In this document: positions 1 to 7,779 of the stretch, piece by piece
How the letters are laid out: every line of letters starts with the position of its first letter
Position numbering within the stretch: position 1 is the first letter of the stretch
NCBI GenBank assembly: GCA_009908735.1
Contig: JAAAOR010000034.1
Coordinates: forward strand, 1-12,002
Source: Spirochaetota bacterium
GTDB taxonomy: Bacteria > Spirochaetota > Spirochaetia > DSM-27196 > PWMO01
Direction of reading: 5' to 3'
Length of the DNA: 12,002 nt
Notes under the pieces: model-generated
What the model was told of the DNA's origin: nothing
Database searches by the model: none
Seen by the model: only the letters and a program-made list of their open reading frames with translations
Position numbers and translations under genes: made by a program

Positions 1-92
1 CATCGGAGCGCCGGCGAGTCGTATCAACATTTTCGGCACCAGTTTCCGCCTCATGCGGCGCACGCAGTCGGTCGGCTCGTCATACGGGTTAC

Positions 93-122
93 TTGACCGC
101 GCGAAAGCTGAAGTCGTATGAT
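93..122 (+). promoter_or_regulatory. sigma70-type promoter of the tRNA gene
   Basis: A -35 box TTGACC (93-98) and a -10 box TATGAT (117-122) are separated by 18 bases, each one mismatch from the consensus. The predicted transcription start is near 129, which leaves a leader of about 18 nt before the mature tRNA 5' end. The same two hexamers with the same spacer length occur upstream of the binding-protein gene at 1526-1555. The call rests on sequence match and position only. Confidence 0.6.
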
Positions 123-146
123 GTGGCGGAAGCATAGACATGCCCC

Positions 147-201
<55 letters not shown>

Positions 202-220
<19 letters not shown>

Positions 221-1437
221 GTCACCGGACGTAGCATCATAAGGGCGACTACCACGCCCACCGCCGAGAGGCCGATCACGAACACGAACATCGGGCTGTA
301 GGAATTGAATCTGCTATACAACGCGCTAAACGCGCTCCCGCCGACGAGTGCTCCCACCCCGTAGGCGGTGTACATAATGCCGTAATTCCTTGCGTAATGG
401 AATGGGCCGAAGAGTCGCGTCGTCGCCGCCGGTGCGATTGCGAGCCAGCCGCCGAGCATCAGCCAAAAAATACCGAAACCGATGAAGAACGGCAGCGGGG
501 CACGAGGCCCGGCGAGCAGAGACACGCCGGCGCCGATCGCGATCAGACCATACGACAGAACCACCGTCGTCCTCGACCCGAGCGCATCGTGGACGGCACC
601 GAAGATCGGCCGACCCACGCCGTTGAGAATCCCGAACGCCGAGACAGCCGCCGCCGCACCGGACGCCGAAAGCCCGGCGACCTGTCGCCCGAACGGCGCG
701 GTCATGCCGATCGCCGTCAACCCGGCAAGTGTACCGATGGCGTAGCAGATCCACAGGCCGTAGAAGCCGCGCGTTGCAAGCATCTCCCGCGGTGCGAGCT
801 CACGCGGCGGCACCGACACCTCCGGCACCGCCTCCGCCTTCTCGGGATCGGAGGCGCTCGCGACTTCCGGACCACGACGAAAGAAGCCGGCCAGGCCTGC
901 AATGACCCCGATGAAGCCAACACCGAGCACGATCATCGCAGTCTGCACCCCGAACCGGTTGATCAGAATCTCGGCGAGAGGCGCGGTGACGAACGGCGAC
1001 ACGCCGAACCCGGCCAGGGTGAGCCCCATCGCGAGCCCGCGCTTGTCGGGAAACCAGGTCGCCACGACCGAGAGCGGCACGCCATAGGCAAAACCCACTC
1101 CGGCGCCACCGACAATGCCGTAAGTGACAACAAGAGGGATGAAGCCGTCGACGAACCCGGCGCTCATCCATCCGGCGGCTAGGAGCACACCGCCGGCAAG
1201 CAGCGTTACGCGGGGGCCGATGCGCGCGATAAACGCACCGGCGAGAGGCATGGAGAACGCAAATGCCCCGAGAAAGACCGAGTACGGTAGGCCACTTTGC
1301 GCGGCCGTAATACCGAGCGCCGCCTCGAGCGGTTCCCGGAAGACGGACCAGGAGTATACGGTTCCAAGGCAGGCGTTGACCACGATGCCGATAACAACGA
1401 GGTCCCAGCGTTTGTTCAGGCGAGGATCTGCGTGCAT
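202..1437 (-). CDS. MFS transporter, oxalate/formate antiporter (OFA) family
   Basis: This 411-residue protein has the length and roughly 12 hydrophobic segments of a major facilitator permease. The first segment carries LGTVYSWSVFREPLE (about 24-38), typical of the OFA family. The MFS loop between helices 2 and 3 is GAFIARIGPRVTLL (67-80), and an OFA-like ATWFPDKRGLAMG block lies near the middle of the first half. A charged cytoplasmic loop rich in Glu and Pro (about 187-220) separates the two six-helix halves. Family members move small organic anions such as oxalate, formate or other monocarboxylates, but the substrate here cannot be read from sequence. The gene is divergent from the ABC importer operon, with about 150 bp between the starts. 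No clear Shine-Dalgarno precedes the ATG. Its stop codon and last few codons lie inside the opposite-strand tRNA gene. Family is secure, substrate unknown. Confidence 0.9.
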
Positions 1438-1443
1438 GCCGCT

Positions 1444-1472
1444 ACTATTGCGACCACGGGCGTTTTTGCCAA
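1444..1472 (-). promoter_or_regulatory. possible promoter of the MFS gene
   Basis: On the minus strand a -35-like TTGGCA (1472-1467) and a -10-like AATAGT (1449-1444) are 17 bases apart. The predicted start would fall on or very near the ATG at 1437, which fits the lack of a visible Shine-Dalgarno and would make the mRNA nearly leaderless. The -10 box is only a 4/6 match, so this is tentative. Confidence 0.3.
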
Positions 1473-1479
1473 CCCGTGG
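1454..1479. promoter_or_regulatory. inverted repeat, possible operator upstream of the MFS gene
   Basis: CCACGGG (1454-1460) and CCCGTGG (1473-1479) form a perfect 7-bp inverted repeat around a 12-base centre. The centre contains the putative minus-strand -35 box of the MFS gene, as expected for a repressor site. It could instead form an RNA hairpin. No regulator gene lies in the window. Confidence 0.35.
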
Positions 1480-1525
1480 CAGGGGGCTTTGCCGCCGCCG
1501 GCTTCTCCCAATGTCGATAACAGTA

Positions 1526-1555
1526 TTGACCGAACATGAGTACCGGAATTATGAT
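1526..1555 (+). promoter_or_regulatory. sigma70-type promoter of the ABC importer operon
   Basis: TTGACC (1526-1531) and TATGAT (1550-1555) are separated by 18 bases. The predicted start near 1562 gives a 5' leader of about 26 nt that contains the ribosome binding site. It is identical in both hexamers and in spacing to the tRNA promoter. Confidence 0.65.
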
Positions 1556-1576
1556 GCCGCGACGTTTTCTAAGTAT

Positions 1577-1583
1577 AAGGAGG
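1577..1583 (+). promoter_or_regulatory. strong ribosome binding site of the binding-protein gene
   Basis: AAGGAGG lies 4 bases before the ATG at 1588. It is the best Shine-Dalgarno in the operon, consistent with the high output usually seen for the binding protein relative to its transporter. It also fixes the start codon. Confidence 0.8.
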
Positions 1584-1587
1584 AAAC

Positions 1588-3189
1588 ATGAATCGTTCGA
1601 AAGACAGCCGGTTCAAGAGAGTCGCGCTCCTGCTGACAGCAGTCGCGCTTGCCGGCGTGCTGGTGCTCGCGGGCTGCGCCCCGCAGGAGGAAGAGGAGGA
1701 AGCGGCTCAGGAGGAGGCTCAGGTAGAGCGCGACACGCTCACGATCGCCATCGGTGCTGAGCCCGAGTCACTCGACCCGGTTCGCATGACATCCGCACCG
1801 GCGGCCACGGTGGGAGAGCACGTGGTCGAGCGGCTGATCTACATGGAAGAGGACGGATCTCTGACGCCGATGCTTGCAACGGGATGGGAGTCGAATGATG
1901 AGGGCACCGTATGGACCTTCGACATCCGCGAAGGTGTTGAGTTCCACGACGGTGAGCCGCTGAACGCCGAGGCGGTGGCCACCAACCTTCGCCGGTTCGT
2001 GAACCCGGACGTGGGTGCAGCTTACGCATTTCTGCTCGGCACCGTTGAGGAGATCGAGGCTGTAAGCGAGTACGAGCTACAACTGAGCCTGTCCGAGCCC
2101 TTTGCGCCGATTCTCTCGCACCTCTCGCACAGCTTCATCGGTATCGTGAGCCCCGCTCAGCTCGAGGGCCTCGCACCGGAGGATACAATCGAGATCCCGG
2201 TCGGCACCGGCCCCTACGAGATGGTCGACTGGAGCCGTGGTGACAGCATCTCACTCGAGGTCAATGAGGACTTTTACGGCGACACGCCGGCGATTCCGAA
2301 TGTTCGCTTCGAGTTCATTCCCGAGTCCTCGGCGCAGATCGTCGCGCTGGAGACCGGAGAGGTCGACGCGATGATGCGCGTTCCCCCGCAGGAGGTTGAA
2401 CGTCTCGAGGACGCATCGGACATCGAGGTTGTCCGTGAGTCGAGCGTGCGCACCATCTACATTGGTTTCAACAATCAGCAGGAACCCTTCAACGACGCTC
2501 GTGTTCGACGCGCGCTCAACCATGCGGTGAACAAGGAGGAGATCGTAAACGGGCTCTTCGAGGGATTCACCGTAGCCGACGCTCCGGTGGTGCCGGCTGT
2601 GTTCGGCCATGAGTCCGTGGGTCCCTACGAGTACGACCCTGAGCGCGCTCAGGAGCTACTTGCCGAAGCCGGCTATCCCGACGGCTTCGAAATGACGATT
2701 CACCATCCCACCGGTCGCTATCCCCTTGACGCAACGGTGGCGGAGGTCATCCAGGACCAGCTCTCGGAGGTCGGTATCGACGTTACGCTCGAGACCCGCG
2801 AGTGGTCGAGCTACCTCGACTTCACCGGGCAGCCGCCCGAGCAGGCCGAGTACGACTCGTTTCTCCTCGGCTGGGGTACGGTTACCCTGGACGCTGACTA
2901 CGGCCTATACGCACTGCTTCACAGCAACCAGTGGAATCCGAACGGGAATAACCGCGGCTTCTACGAGAACGAAGAGGTCGACGCACTCCTCGACGAGGCG
3001 CGCGTGACCACCGATCAGTCGGTCCGCGAGGAGCTCTACGCCGAGGCAATCGAGATCATCTGGAACGATGCACCCTGGATCTTTCTCTACAACCAGGGCC
3101 AGATCAACGCTAACCGCACCTACGTGGAAGGCCTGATTCATCATCCGCTCGAGAACCTGAGCGCGTGGGACGCCTCGTTCAGCGAGTAA
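1588..3189 (+). CDS. ABC transporter substrate-binding lipoprotein, family 5 (peptide/nickel/glutathione type)
   Basis: This 533-residue secreted solute receptor has a lipoprotein signal: a basic N-terminus, a hydrophobic stretch at about 12-27 and lipobox LAGC with the lipidated cysteine at 30. A very acidic linker follows, with eight Glu between residues 34 and 47. The mature part is SBP_bac_5-like: an AEPESLDPVRM start of domain I, FHDGEPLNAEAV, GTGPYEMVDW, then VRRALNHAVNKEEI and LLAEAGYPDGF in the second half. The C-terminal layout (GWG...LHSNQWNP...GFYENEEVDALLDEA) is close to the DppA/GsiB group. It captures solute outside the membrane and delivers it to the permeases encoded next. It is the first gene of the operon and has the strongest ribosome site. 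Whether the ligand is dipeptide, oligopeptide, glutathione, nickel chelate or sugar cannot be told from sequence. Confidence 0.93.
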   Translation: MNRSKDSRFKRVALLLTAVALAGVLVLAGCAPQEEEEEAAQEEAQVERDTLTIAIGAEPESLDPVRMTSAPAATVGEHVVERLIYMEEDGSLTPMLATGWESNDEGTVWTFDIREGVEFHDGEPLNAEAVATNLRRFVNPDVGAAYAFLLGTVEEIEAVSEYELQLSLSEPFAPILSHLSHSFIGIVSPAQLEGLAPEDTIEIPVGTGPYEMVDWSRGDSISLEVNEDFYGDTPAIPNVRFEFIPESSAQIVALETGEVDAMMRVPPQEVERLEDASDIEVVRESSVRTIYIGFNNQQEPFNDARVRRALNHAVNKEEIVNGLFEGFTVADAPVVPAVFGHESVGPYEYDPERAQELLAEAGYPDGFEMTIHHPTGRYPLDATVAEVIQDQLSEVGIDVTLETREWSSYLDFTGQPPEQAEYDSFLLGWGTVTLDADYGLYALLHSNQWNPNGNNRGFYENEEVDALLDEARVTTDQSVREELYAEAIEIIWNDAPWIFLYNQGQINANRTYVEGLIHHPLENLSAWDASFSE

Positions 3190-3201
3190 CTCACACTCTC
3201 T

Positions 3202-3227
3202 CCTGCCGCCCCCTCGGGGGCGGCAGG
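3202..3227 (+). terminator. strong GC hairpin between binding-protein and permease genes (attenuator or mRNA-stability element)
   Basis: CCTGCCGCCCC (3202-3212) pairs perfectly with GGGGCGGCAGG (3217-3227), an 11-bp stem with a 4-base loop CTCG. It lies 12 bases after the stop codon. The bases that follow (CTATTTCG) are not a proper T tract, so full Rho-independent termination is unlikely. Such hairpins often protect the upstream message from 3' decay or let only part of transcription pass, giving more binding protein than permease. Confidence 0.65.
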
Positions 3228-3252
3228 CTATTTCGCGAAAAGGGCGCCACGT

Positions 3253-4188
3253 ATGTATCAGTACATCCTACGACGGCTTCTGCTCACGATCCCGGTCGTT
3301 ATCGGTGTGTCCGTCATAGTATTCGGGATCATTCGACTCCTGCCCGGCGACCCTGCGAGGGCCCTTGCGGGCGTGCAGGCGACACCGCAGTACATCGAGC
3401 AGGTCCGGGAGCGTTACGGCCTCGACAAGCCGGTCTACGTGCAGTACTGGAACTTCGTTTCGGGTGCCGTCCAGGGAGATCTAGGACGATCCACCTTCAG
3501 CAACAGACCGGTGGCCACCGAAATCAGGGAACGCTTTCCGCGAACACTCCTTCTGGCGAGCGTAGCGCTCGCGATCGCAACCGTCCTCGGAGTGTCGGCG
3601 GGAATCGTCTCCGCCACGCGGCGGAACTCCATCTTCGACAACGCGAGTATGTTTGCCGCCCTTGTGGGTGTGGCGGCACCCGTGTTCTGGCTCGCTCTCA
3701 TGCTACAACTTCTCTTTTCGGTGCAGTTGCGGTTGTTACCTCCGACGGGCATGGGCTCCATACGCCACATCATTCTTCCGAGCATCACGCTCGGTCTCGC
3801 AAGCGCGGCGCTCATGGCACGCATTACCCGCTCGAGCATGCTCGATGTGCTGCGGCAGGACTTCGTCACCACCGCGCGCGCGAAGGGCCTCTCCGAGCGC
3901 GTTGTGGTTTATAAGCATGCTCTGAAGAACGCCCTCATCCCGGTGGTGACGGTTCTCGGGCTTCAGTTCGGTATCCTGCTCGGCGGAGCAGTGCTCACGG
4001 AGACCGTCTTCGCCTGGCCCGGGGTGGGGCGTCTGCTAGTGGACTCAATCCTGAGGCGGGACTATCCCGTCGTGCAGGGGACGGTCATGCTGCTCGCGTT
4101 TCTCTTTGTAGTCATCAATCTCGTGGTGGACATCATCTACGCCTTCCTCGACCCGCGTATTCACTACCAGGGTCAGGACGAGGCATAA
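3253..4188 (+). CDS. ABC transporter permease, DppB/OppB/GsiC family
   Basis: This 311-residue inner-membrane permease forms half of the importer channel. It opens with the family's typical YILRRLLLTIPVV segment and LLPGDPAR just after the first helix, followed by a periplasmic part containing YGLDKPVYVQYW. Five further hydrophobic segments follow. The cytoplasmic EAA-type coupling loop that contacts the ATPase starts at TARAKGLSERVV (207-218) and runs into KNALIPVV. The C-terminal DPRIHY is usual for the family. An AAGGG at 3240-3244 sits 8 bases before the ATG. The gene follows the intergenic hairpin and is 12 bases from the second permease gene. Length and motifs are complete. Confidence 0.95.
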   Translation: MYQYILRRLLLTIPVVIGVSVIVFGIIRLLPGDPARALAGVQATPQYIEQVRERYGLDKPVYVQYWNFVSGAVQGDLGRSTFSNRPVATEIRERFPRTLLLASVALAIATVLGVSAGIVSATRRNSIFDNASMFAALVGVAAPVFWLALMLQLLFSVQLRLLPPTGMGSIRHIILPSITLGLASAALMARITRSSMLDVLRQDFVTTARAKGLSERVVVYKHALKNALIPVVTVLGLQFGILLGGAVLTETVFAWPGVGRLLVDSILRRDYPVVQGTVMLLAFLFVVINLVVDIIYAFLDPRIHYQGQDEA

Positions 4189-4200
4189 CGGGGGGCGAAT

Positions 4201-5145
4201 ATGAGCGAGGCCCAGGTACCTCAGCGCGGAGCAGCGGCACAGTACGAGCCGGTCGCCGAGGGCGAGGGGGGCGACACCTCGTCGGGAGAGCAGGAGCGCC
4301 GAAAGCGGCAGAGTGAGATCCGGGCGGTTTTGCGCCATCTCGTGCGAAACAGGGGCGCGGTCGTCGGGCTCGTCATCATCGGGACCTTTATCTTTGCCGC
4401 CCTTCTGGCCCCCGTCATCGCGACACATAGCCCCACCGACACCTCCGTCGCAACCCGTCTGCAGTCGGCCGACACCGAGCACTGGCTCGGAACCGACGAG
4501 CTCGGCCGCGACCTCTTCAGTCGCATGCTCTACGGCGGCCGCATCTCGCTCAATATCGGTATAATCTCGGTGGCCATCGGCATCATCATCGGCGTGCCCA
4601 TCGGCGCGGTGAGCGGCTATTACGGAGGCCGCCTCGACATCATCACCCAACGCTTTATCGATATCATGATCGCATTTCCGGGCATCCTTCTTGCCATCGT
4701 GGTCGTGACGGTGCTCGGTGTCGGTGTGACCAACGTGATGATCGCGACGGGCATAGCCAGCGTTCCGATTTACGCTCGCCTCGTGCGAGGGTCGGTGCTT
4801 GCGGCAAAAGAACAGAGCTACGTCGCCGCCGCCCGGGCCGCCGGCATCGGAGACTTCAGCATCATTTTTCGGCATATCCTGCCCAACAGCCTCGCACCGG
4901 TTATCGTGCAGAGCACCTTTCAGATTGCAACATCGATACTGTGGGCGGCGGGACTCGGCTTCCTCGGTCTCGGCGCCCAGGCGCCCACGCCCGAATGGGG
5001 CGCGATTCTATCCAACGGTCGGGAGTACATCCGTACCGCGCATCACCTGACGACCTATCCTGGGCTCGCCATTCTGCTGATGGTGCTGGGCTTCAACCTC
5101 GTCGGTGACGGCCTGCGCGACGCGCTCGATCCGAAGACGCGGTAA
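4201..5145 (+). CDS. ABC transporter permease, DppC/OppC/GsiD family
   Basis: This 314-residue partner permease pairs with the preceding one. It has a long hydrophilic N-terminus of about 50 residues, first acidic and then Arg-rich, before the first membrane helix (VVGLVIIGTFIFAALL). The periplasmic HWLGTDELGRDLFSRMLYGG block is diagnostic for the DppC/OppC group. The EAA loop is AARAAGIGDFSIIFRHILPN, beginning near residue 210. It ends with the family motif GDGLRDALDPK. The start is supported by a G-rich stretch 5-11 bases upstream. The 26-base gap to the first ATPase gene contains that gene's ribosome site. Confidence 0.95.
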   Translation: MSEAQVPQRGAAAQYEPVAEGEGGDTSSGEQERRKRQSEIRAVLRHLVRNRGAVVGLVIIGTFIFAALLAPVIATHSPTDTSVATRLQSADTEHWLGTDELGRDLFSRMLYGGRISLNIGIISVAIGIIIGVPIGAVSGYYGGRLDIITQRFIDIMIAFPGILLAIVVVTVLGVGVTNVMIATGIASVPIYARLVRGSVLAAKEQSYVAAARAAGIGDFSIIFRHILPNSLAPVIVQSTFQIATSILWAAGLGFLGLGAQAPTPEWGAILSNGREYIRTAHHLTTYPGLAILLMVLGFNLVGDGLRDALDPKTR

Positions 5146-5171
5146 CCCTCGGGAAAGGAACGAACGGCTCT

Positions 5172-6215
5172 ATGGAATCGTTGCTGGAAATTCGAAACCT
5201 TCGCACCAGTTTCAAAACCGAGGACGGATACGTCCGCGCGGTGGACGACGTATCCCTGGAGATTCACAAGGGCGAGGTCGTCGGCGTCGTCGGAGAGAGC
5301 GGATGCGGCAAGACGGTCACGTCGCTGAGCATACTGCAGCTCCTGCCGTCGCCTCCGGCATCCATCGACGGTGGCGAGATCATCTTTGAGGGCCGGGATC
5401 TGCTTCGTGTCTCCCAGGATGAGCTGCGACGCATACGGGGAAACGAGATCGCCATGATCTTCCAGGAACCCATGACGAGCCTCAACCCGGTATTCACCAT
5501 CGGGAACCAGTTGATGGAGGCCATTGCCCTGCACCAGCACCTCGACGGCAAGGAGCTCCGCAATCGCGCAATCGAGATGCTTCGTATCGTGGGAATTCCG
5601 CGGGCCGACGAAGTCATCGACGAGTATCCACACCGTTTCTCCGGCGGCATGCGCCAACGTGCGATGATCGCGATGGCACTGAGCTGCAATCCGAAGCTGC
5701 TCATAGCCGACGAGCCGACCACCGCCCTCGACGTGACCATACAGGCGCAGATTCTCGAGCTCATGCAGGGACTCAAAGAGAAGATCAACACCGCGGTCCT
5801 TTTCATAACCCATGACTTGAGCGTAATCGCGGAAATGGCCGACCGCGTCGTCGTGATGTACGCCGGCAAGGTGGTCGAGGAGGCCGACGTGGAAACCCTG
5901 TTTCACGAGCCTCAGCACCCCTACACGCAGGGGCTGATCGGAAGCAGGCCGTCGGTGGAAACGGAGCGCGAGCGCCTGGTCTATATTCCCGGCAACGTGC
6001 CGAACCCGCTGCACATGCCCGGCGGCTGCCCCTTCCACCCGCGGTGCCCTCACGCGATGAGGGTATGTGCGGCAGAGATGCCGCCGGAGCGCAAATTGAC
6101 GAGCAACCAAATGGTCCGCTGCTGGCTGCACGAGAATCTCAGCCCCGAGGCGGCACGTCCGCTTCGCCCTGCAGCCAAAGACTCCGGCGCGACCACCGAG
6201 GAAGAGTCCACATGA
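5172..6215 (+). CDS. ABC transporter ATP-binding protein, DppD/OppD family, with four-Cys C-terminal motif
   Basis: This 347-residue cytoplasmic ATPase powers the importer. Walker A is GESGCGKT (41-48), Q-loop Gln98 lies in IFQEP, the ABC signature is SGGMRQR (157-163), Walker B is LLIADE (176-181), and the switch His214 lies in THD. After the nucleotide domain comes the peptide-transporter C-terminal region (NVPNPLHMPGGCPFHPRC). It has cysteines at 286, 292, 299 and 317, spaced C-X5-C-X6-C-X17-C. In structurally studied family members these bind a [4Fe-4S] cluster. A GGGAAAGGAA stretch at 5151-5160 serves as ribosome site, 11 bases before the ATG. The stop overlaps the next start as ATGA, so translation of the two ATPases is probably coupled. 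Confidence 0.95.
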   Translation: MESLLEIRNLRTSFKTEDGYVRAVDDVSLEIHKGEVVGVVGESGCGKTVTSLSILQLLPSPPASIDGGEIIFEGRDLLRVSQDELRRIRGNEIAMIFQEPMTSLNPVFTIGNQLMEAIALHQHLDGKELRNRAIEMLRIVGIPRADEVIDEYPHRFSGGMRQRAMIAMALSCNPKLLIADEPTTALDVTIQAQILELMQGLKEKINTAVLFITHDLSVIAEMADRVVVMYAGKVVEEADVETLFHEPQHPYTQGLIGSRPSVETERERLVYIPGNVPNPLHMPGGCPFHPRCPHAMRVCAAEMPPERKLTSNQMVRCWLHENLSPEAARPLRPAAKDSGATTEEEST

Positions 6216-7324
6216 ACCGAACAGCCGTGACCGAACCCGCCCCCCTCGATACGGAGGACCGCAAACCGGTCATTACATTGCGAAACCTGAAAAAGCACTT
6301 TCCGATTCGTACCGGAGTTTTCAGTCGCGTCGCCGGGCACGTAAAGGCGGTCGACGGAGTATCCTTCGATATCTACCCTGGAGAGACCTTTGGCCTGGTG
6401 GGAGAAAGCGGCTGCGGGAAGAGTACGACGGGACAGGTTATTCTCAGGCTCCTCTCGGCGACAGGTGGGTCGGTGCATTACCACGGGGAGGACGTGTACG
6501 CAGCCTCCGGTGAGCGCATGCGGGCACTGCGAAAGGAGATGCAGATAGTCTTTCAGGATCCCTACAGCGCCCTAAACCCGCGGATGACCGTCGGAGCTGC
6601 AATTCGGGAGATCCTCGGCGTTCACGGCATTGCCACCGGCGCGGCCGCTCAGCACCGCGTGGAGCAGGTTCTCAGCCGCTGCGGGCTGCAGCCCTATCAC
6701 TCCGACCGCTACCCCCACGAGTTTTCAGGCGGCCAGCGGCAGCGGGTGGTCATCGCCCGGGCCCTTGCGCTCGATCCGAACTTCATCGTTGCCGACGAGC
6801 CGATCTCCGCCCTCGACGTGAGCATTCAGAGTCAGATCATCAACCTGCTCGAGGACCTGCAGGAGGAGTTCGACCTCACCTATCTCTTCGTGAGCCATGA
6901 CCTCAGCGTGGTAAAGCACATCGCCGACAGGGTCGGGGTGATGTACCTCGGGAAGCTCGTGGAGGTTGCCTCCAAGAAAGAGTTTTACGAGCAGCCCCTC
7001 CATCCCTACAGCCAAGCTCTGCTCTCGGCGGTGCCGGTAAGCGACCCGAGCCATAAGAAAAAGCGCATCATTCTCAAAGGTGACGTTCCGAGCCCCTCGA
7101 ACCCGCCATCGGGCTGCCCATTCCACACGAGGTGTCCATACGCAATGGACGTCTGCAAGACAGTCGTCCCGCAACTTCTGCCTACCGAGAGCGGGCACTA
7201 CGCTGCCTGCCATCTGGTGCATTCGCCGGAGAAAAGCATCGCGGCGGCGAAGGCGGCAGGCGACGAGACCGGCGGAATCGTGGATACCGAGGCGCAGGAG
7301 AGCTCAATTGCCACGGTTTCGTAA
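6212..7324 (+). CDS. ABC transporter ATP-binding protein, DppF/OppF family, with four-Cys C-terminal motif
   Basis: This 370-residue second ATPase would form the motor heterodimer with the preceding protein. Walker A is GESGCGKS (64-71), Q-loop Gln115 lies in [11 protein letters not shown], the signature is SGGQRQR (172-178), Walker B is FIVADE (191-196), and His229 lies in [11 protein letters not shown] near residue 30 is typical of the F subunit. The C-terminal region has Cys302, 308, 315 and 333 with the same C-X5-C-X6-C-X17-C spacing as its partner. The ATG at 6212 is chosen because GAGGAAG lies 7 bases upstream and it overlaps the previous stop. The frame stays open upstream to 6044, but that stretch is inside the previous gene. 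About 25 residues after the last Cys form a low-complexity tail. Confidence 0.94.
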   Translation: MNRTAVTEPAPLDTEDRKPVITLRNLKKHFPIRTGVFSRVAGHVKAVDGVSFDIYPGETFGLVGESGCGKSTTGQVILRLLSATGGSVHYHGEDVYAASGERMRALRKEMQIVFQDPYSALNPRMTVGAAIREILGVHGIATGAAAQHRVEQVLSRCGLQPYHSDRYPHEFSGGQRQRVVIARALALDPNFIVADEPISALDVSIQSQIINLLEDLQEEFDLTYLFVSHDLSVVKHIADRVGVMYLGKLVEVASKKEFYEQPLHPYSQALLSAVPVSDPSHKKKRIILKGDVPSPSNPPSGCPFHTRCPYAMDVCKTVVPQLLPTESGHYAACHLVHSPEKSIAAAKAAGDETGGIVDTEAQESSIATVS

Positions 7325-7622
7325 AGACAGCGCCGGGCACGCCGCCGGTCTCAGACGCCCGGAAATCGTGTGGCATCAAACCTCCGGCGGCGGACCGAGA
7401 GGCGACGCCAGGCGACGATCGCGGTCGGGGCGGAACCCCGGCGGGCGCACCGATGGGCGCCCGGACATCGGCCGGGATGACGAGCATCGCTGGTCCCTCA
7501 TCGATATCGGCGCCATGATACTCGCAGCGCTGCAGGTAATCCTCCCCTTCGTGGTCATCCTGCTTGCCGCGACCGGCGCGGCGTACGGCCTGTTCATCCT
7601 CGCCTTCGCCCGGGGCGGCTGA
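7308..7622 (+). CDS. possible small membrane protein with basic N-terminus (TTG start), unknown function
   Basis: I do not recognise a family. A reading frame of 104 residues can start at TTG 7308, with AGGAG (7296-7300) seven bases upstream, overlapping the last 17 bases of the F-type ATPase gene. GTG 7368 and ATG 7515 are later options. The first 65 or so residues are rich in Arg and Gly with no clear fold. The last 35 or so (MILAALQVILPFVVILL onward, ending AFARGG) form one or two membrane helices. Codons in the hydrophobic part are almost all G/C-ended, as in real genes here. Its place at the operon end suggests co-transcription with the importer. Against it are the rare start and a low-complexity N-terminal half. 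If false, 7325-7779 is simply intergenic. Confidence 0.42.
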   Translation: MPRFRKDSAGHAAGLRRPEIVWHQTSGGGPRGDARRRSRSGRNPGGRTDGRPDIGRDDEHRWSLIDIGAMILAALQVILPFVVILLAATGAAYGLFILAFARGG

Positions 7623-7762
7623 GCCGGTGGAGCTCGAGATAGCATGGAGACCCCCGGCCATTGATCAGCCGCGCCTGTGTCGACTACGCTGGGCACCGAA
7701 ACCATTGCGCGTTAGCGGACGAGAGACCGAATGACGAAATTGTCCGGTGTAGTCGTAAACTC

Positions 7763-7770
7763 GGAAAGGA
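7763..7770 (+). promoter_or_regulatory. ribosome binding site deciding a GTG start
   Basis: GGAAAGGA lies 9 bases before GTG 7780. The nearer ATG at 7773 is in another frame that stops after four codons, so the GTG is the start of the IIA-type gene. Confidence 0.6.
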
Positions 7771-7779
7771 CAATGCACT

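Noticed and set aside
1..121. Open plus-strand frame at the left edge, ending with TGA at 119-121
   Set aside because: No recognisable protein motif, and it runs through the tRNA promoter; it might be the tail of a gene but cannot be supported.
397..1182. 261-codon plus-strand frame inside the MFS gene
   Set aside because: Arg- and Glu-rich shadow of a GC-rich gene on the other strand, with no domain and no good start context.
4045..4875. 276-codon minus-strand frame
   Set aside because: Antisense shadow of the permease genes, with His- and Asp-rich low-complexity translation.
5055..6131. 358-codon minus-strand frame
   Set aside because: Antisense shadow of the first ATPase gene, whose motifs are complete on the plus strand.
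6044..6211. 56-codon N-terminal extension of the second ATPase
   Set aside because: It lies inside the previous gene in another frame; ATG 6212 has a ribosome site and the usual family start.
7376..7705. Minus-strand frames of 109 and 159 codons around 7182-7705
   Set aside because: Pro-, Arg- and Ser-rich translations typical of antisense GC-rich DNA; the plus-strand frame with a membrane segment is more credible.
7681..7755. CGACTAC and GTAGTCG inverted repeat, 61 bases apart, upstream of the IIA-type gene
   Set aside because: Only 7 bp, widely spaced, and expected by chance in a stretch of this length.
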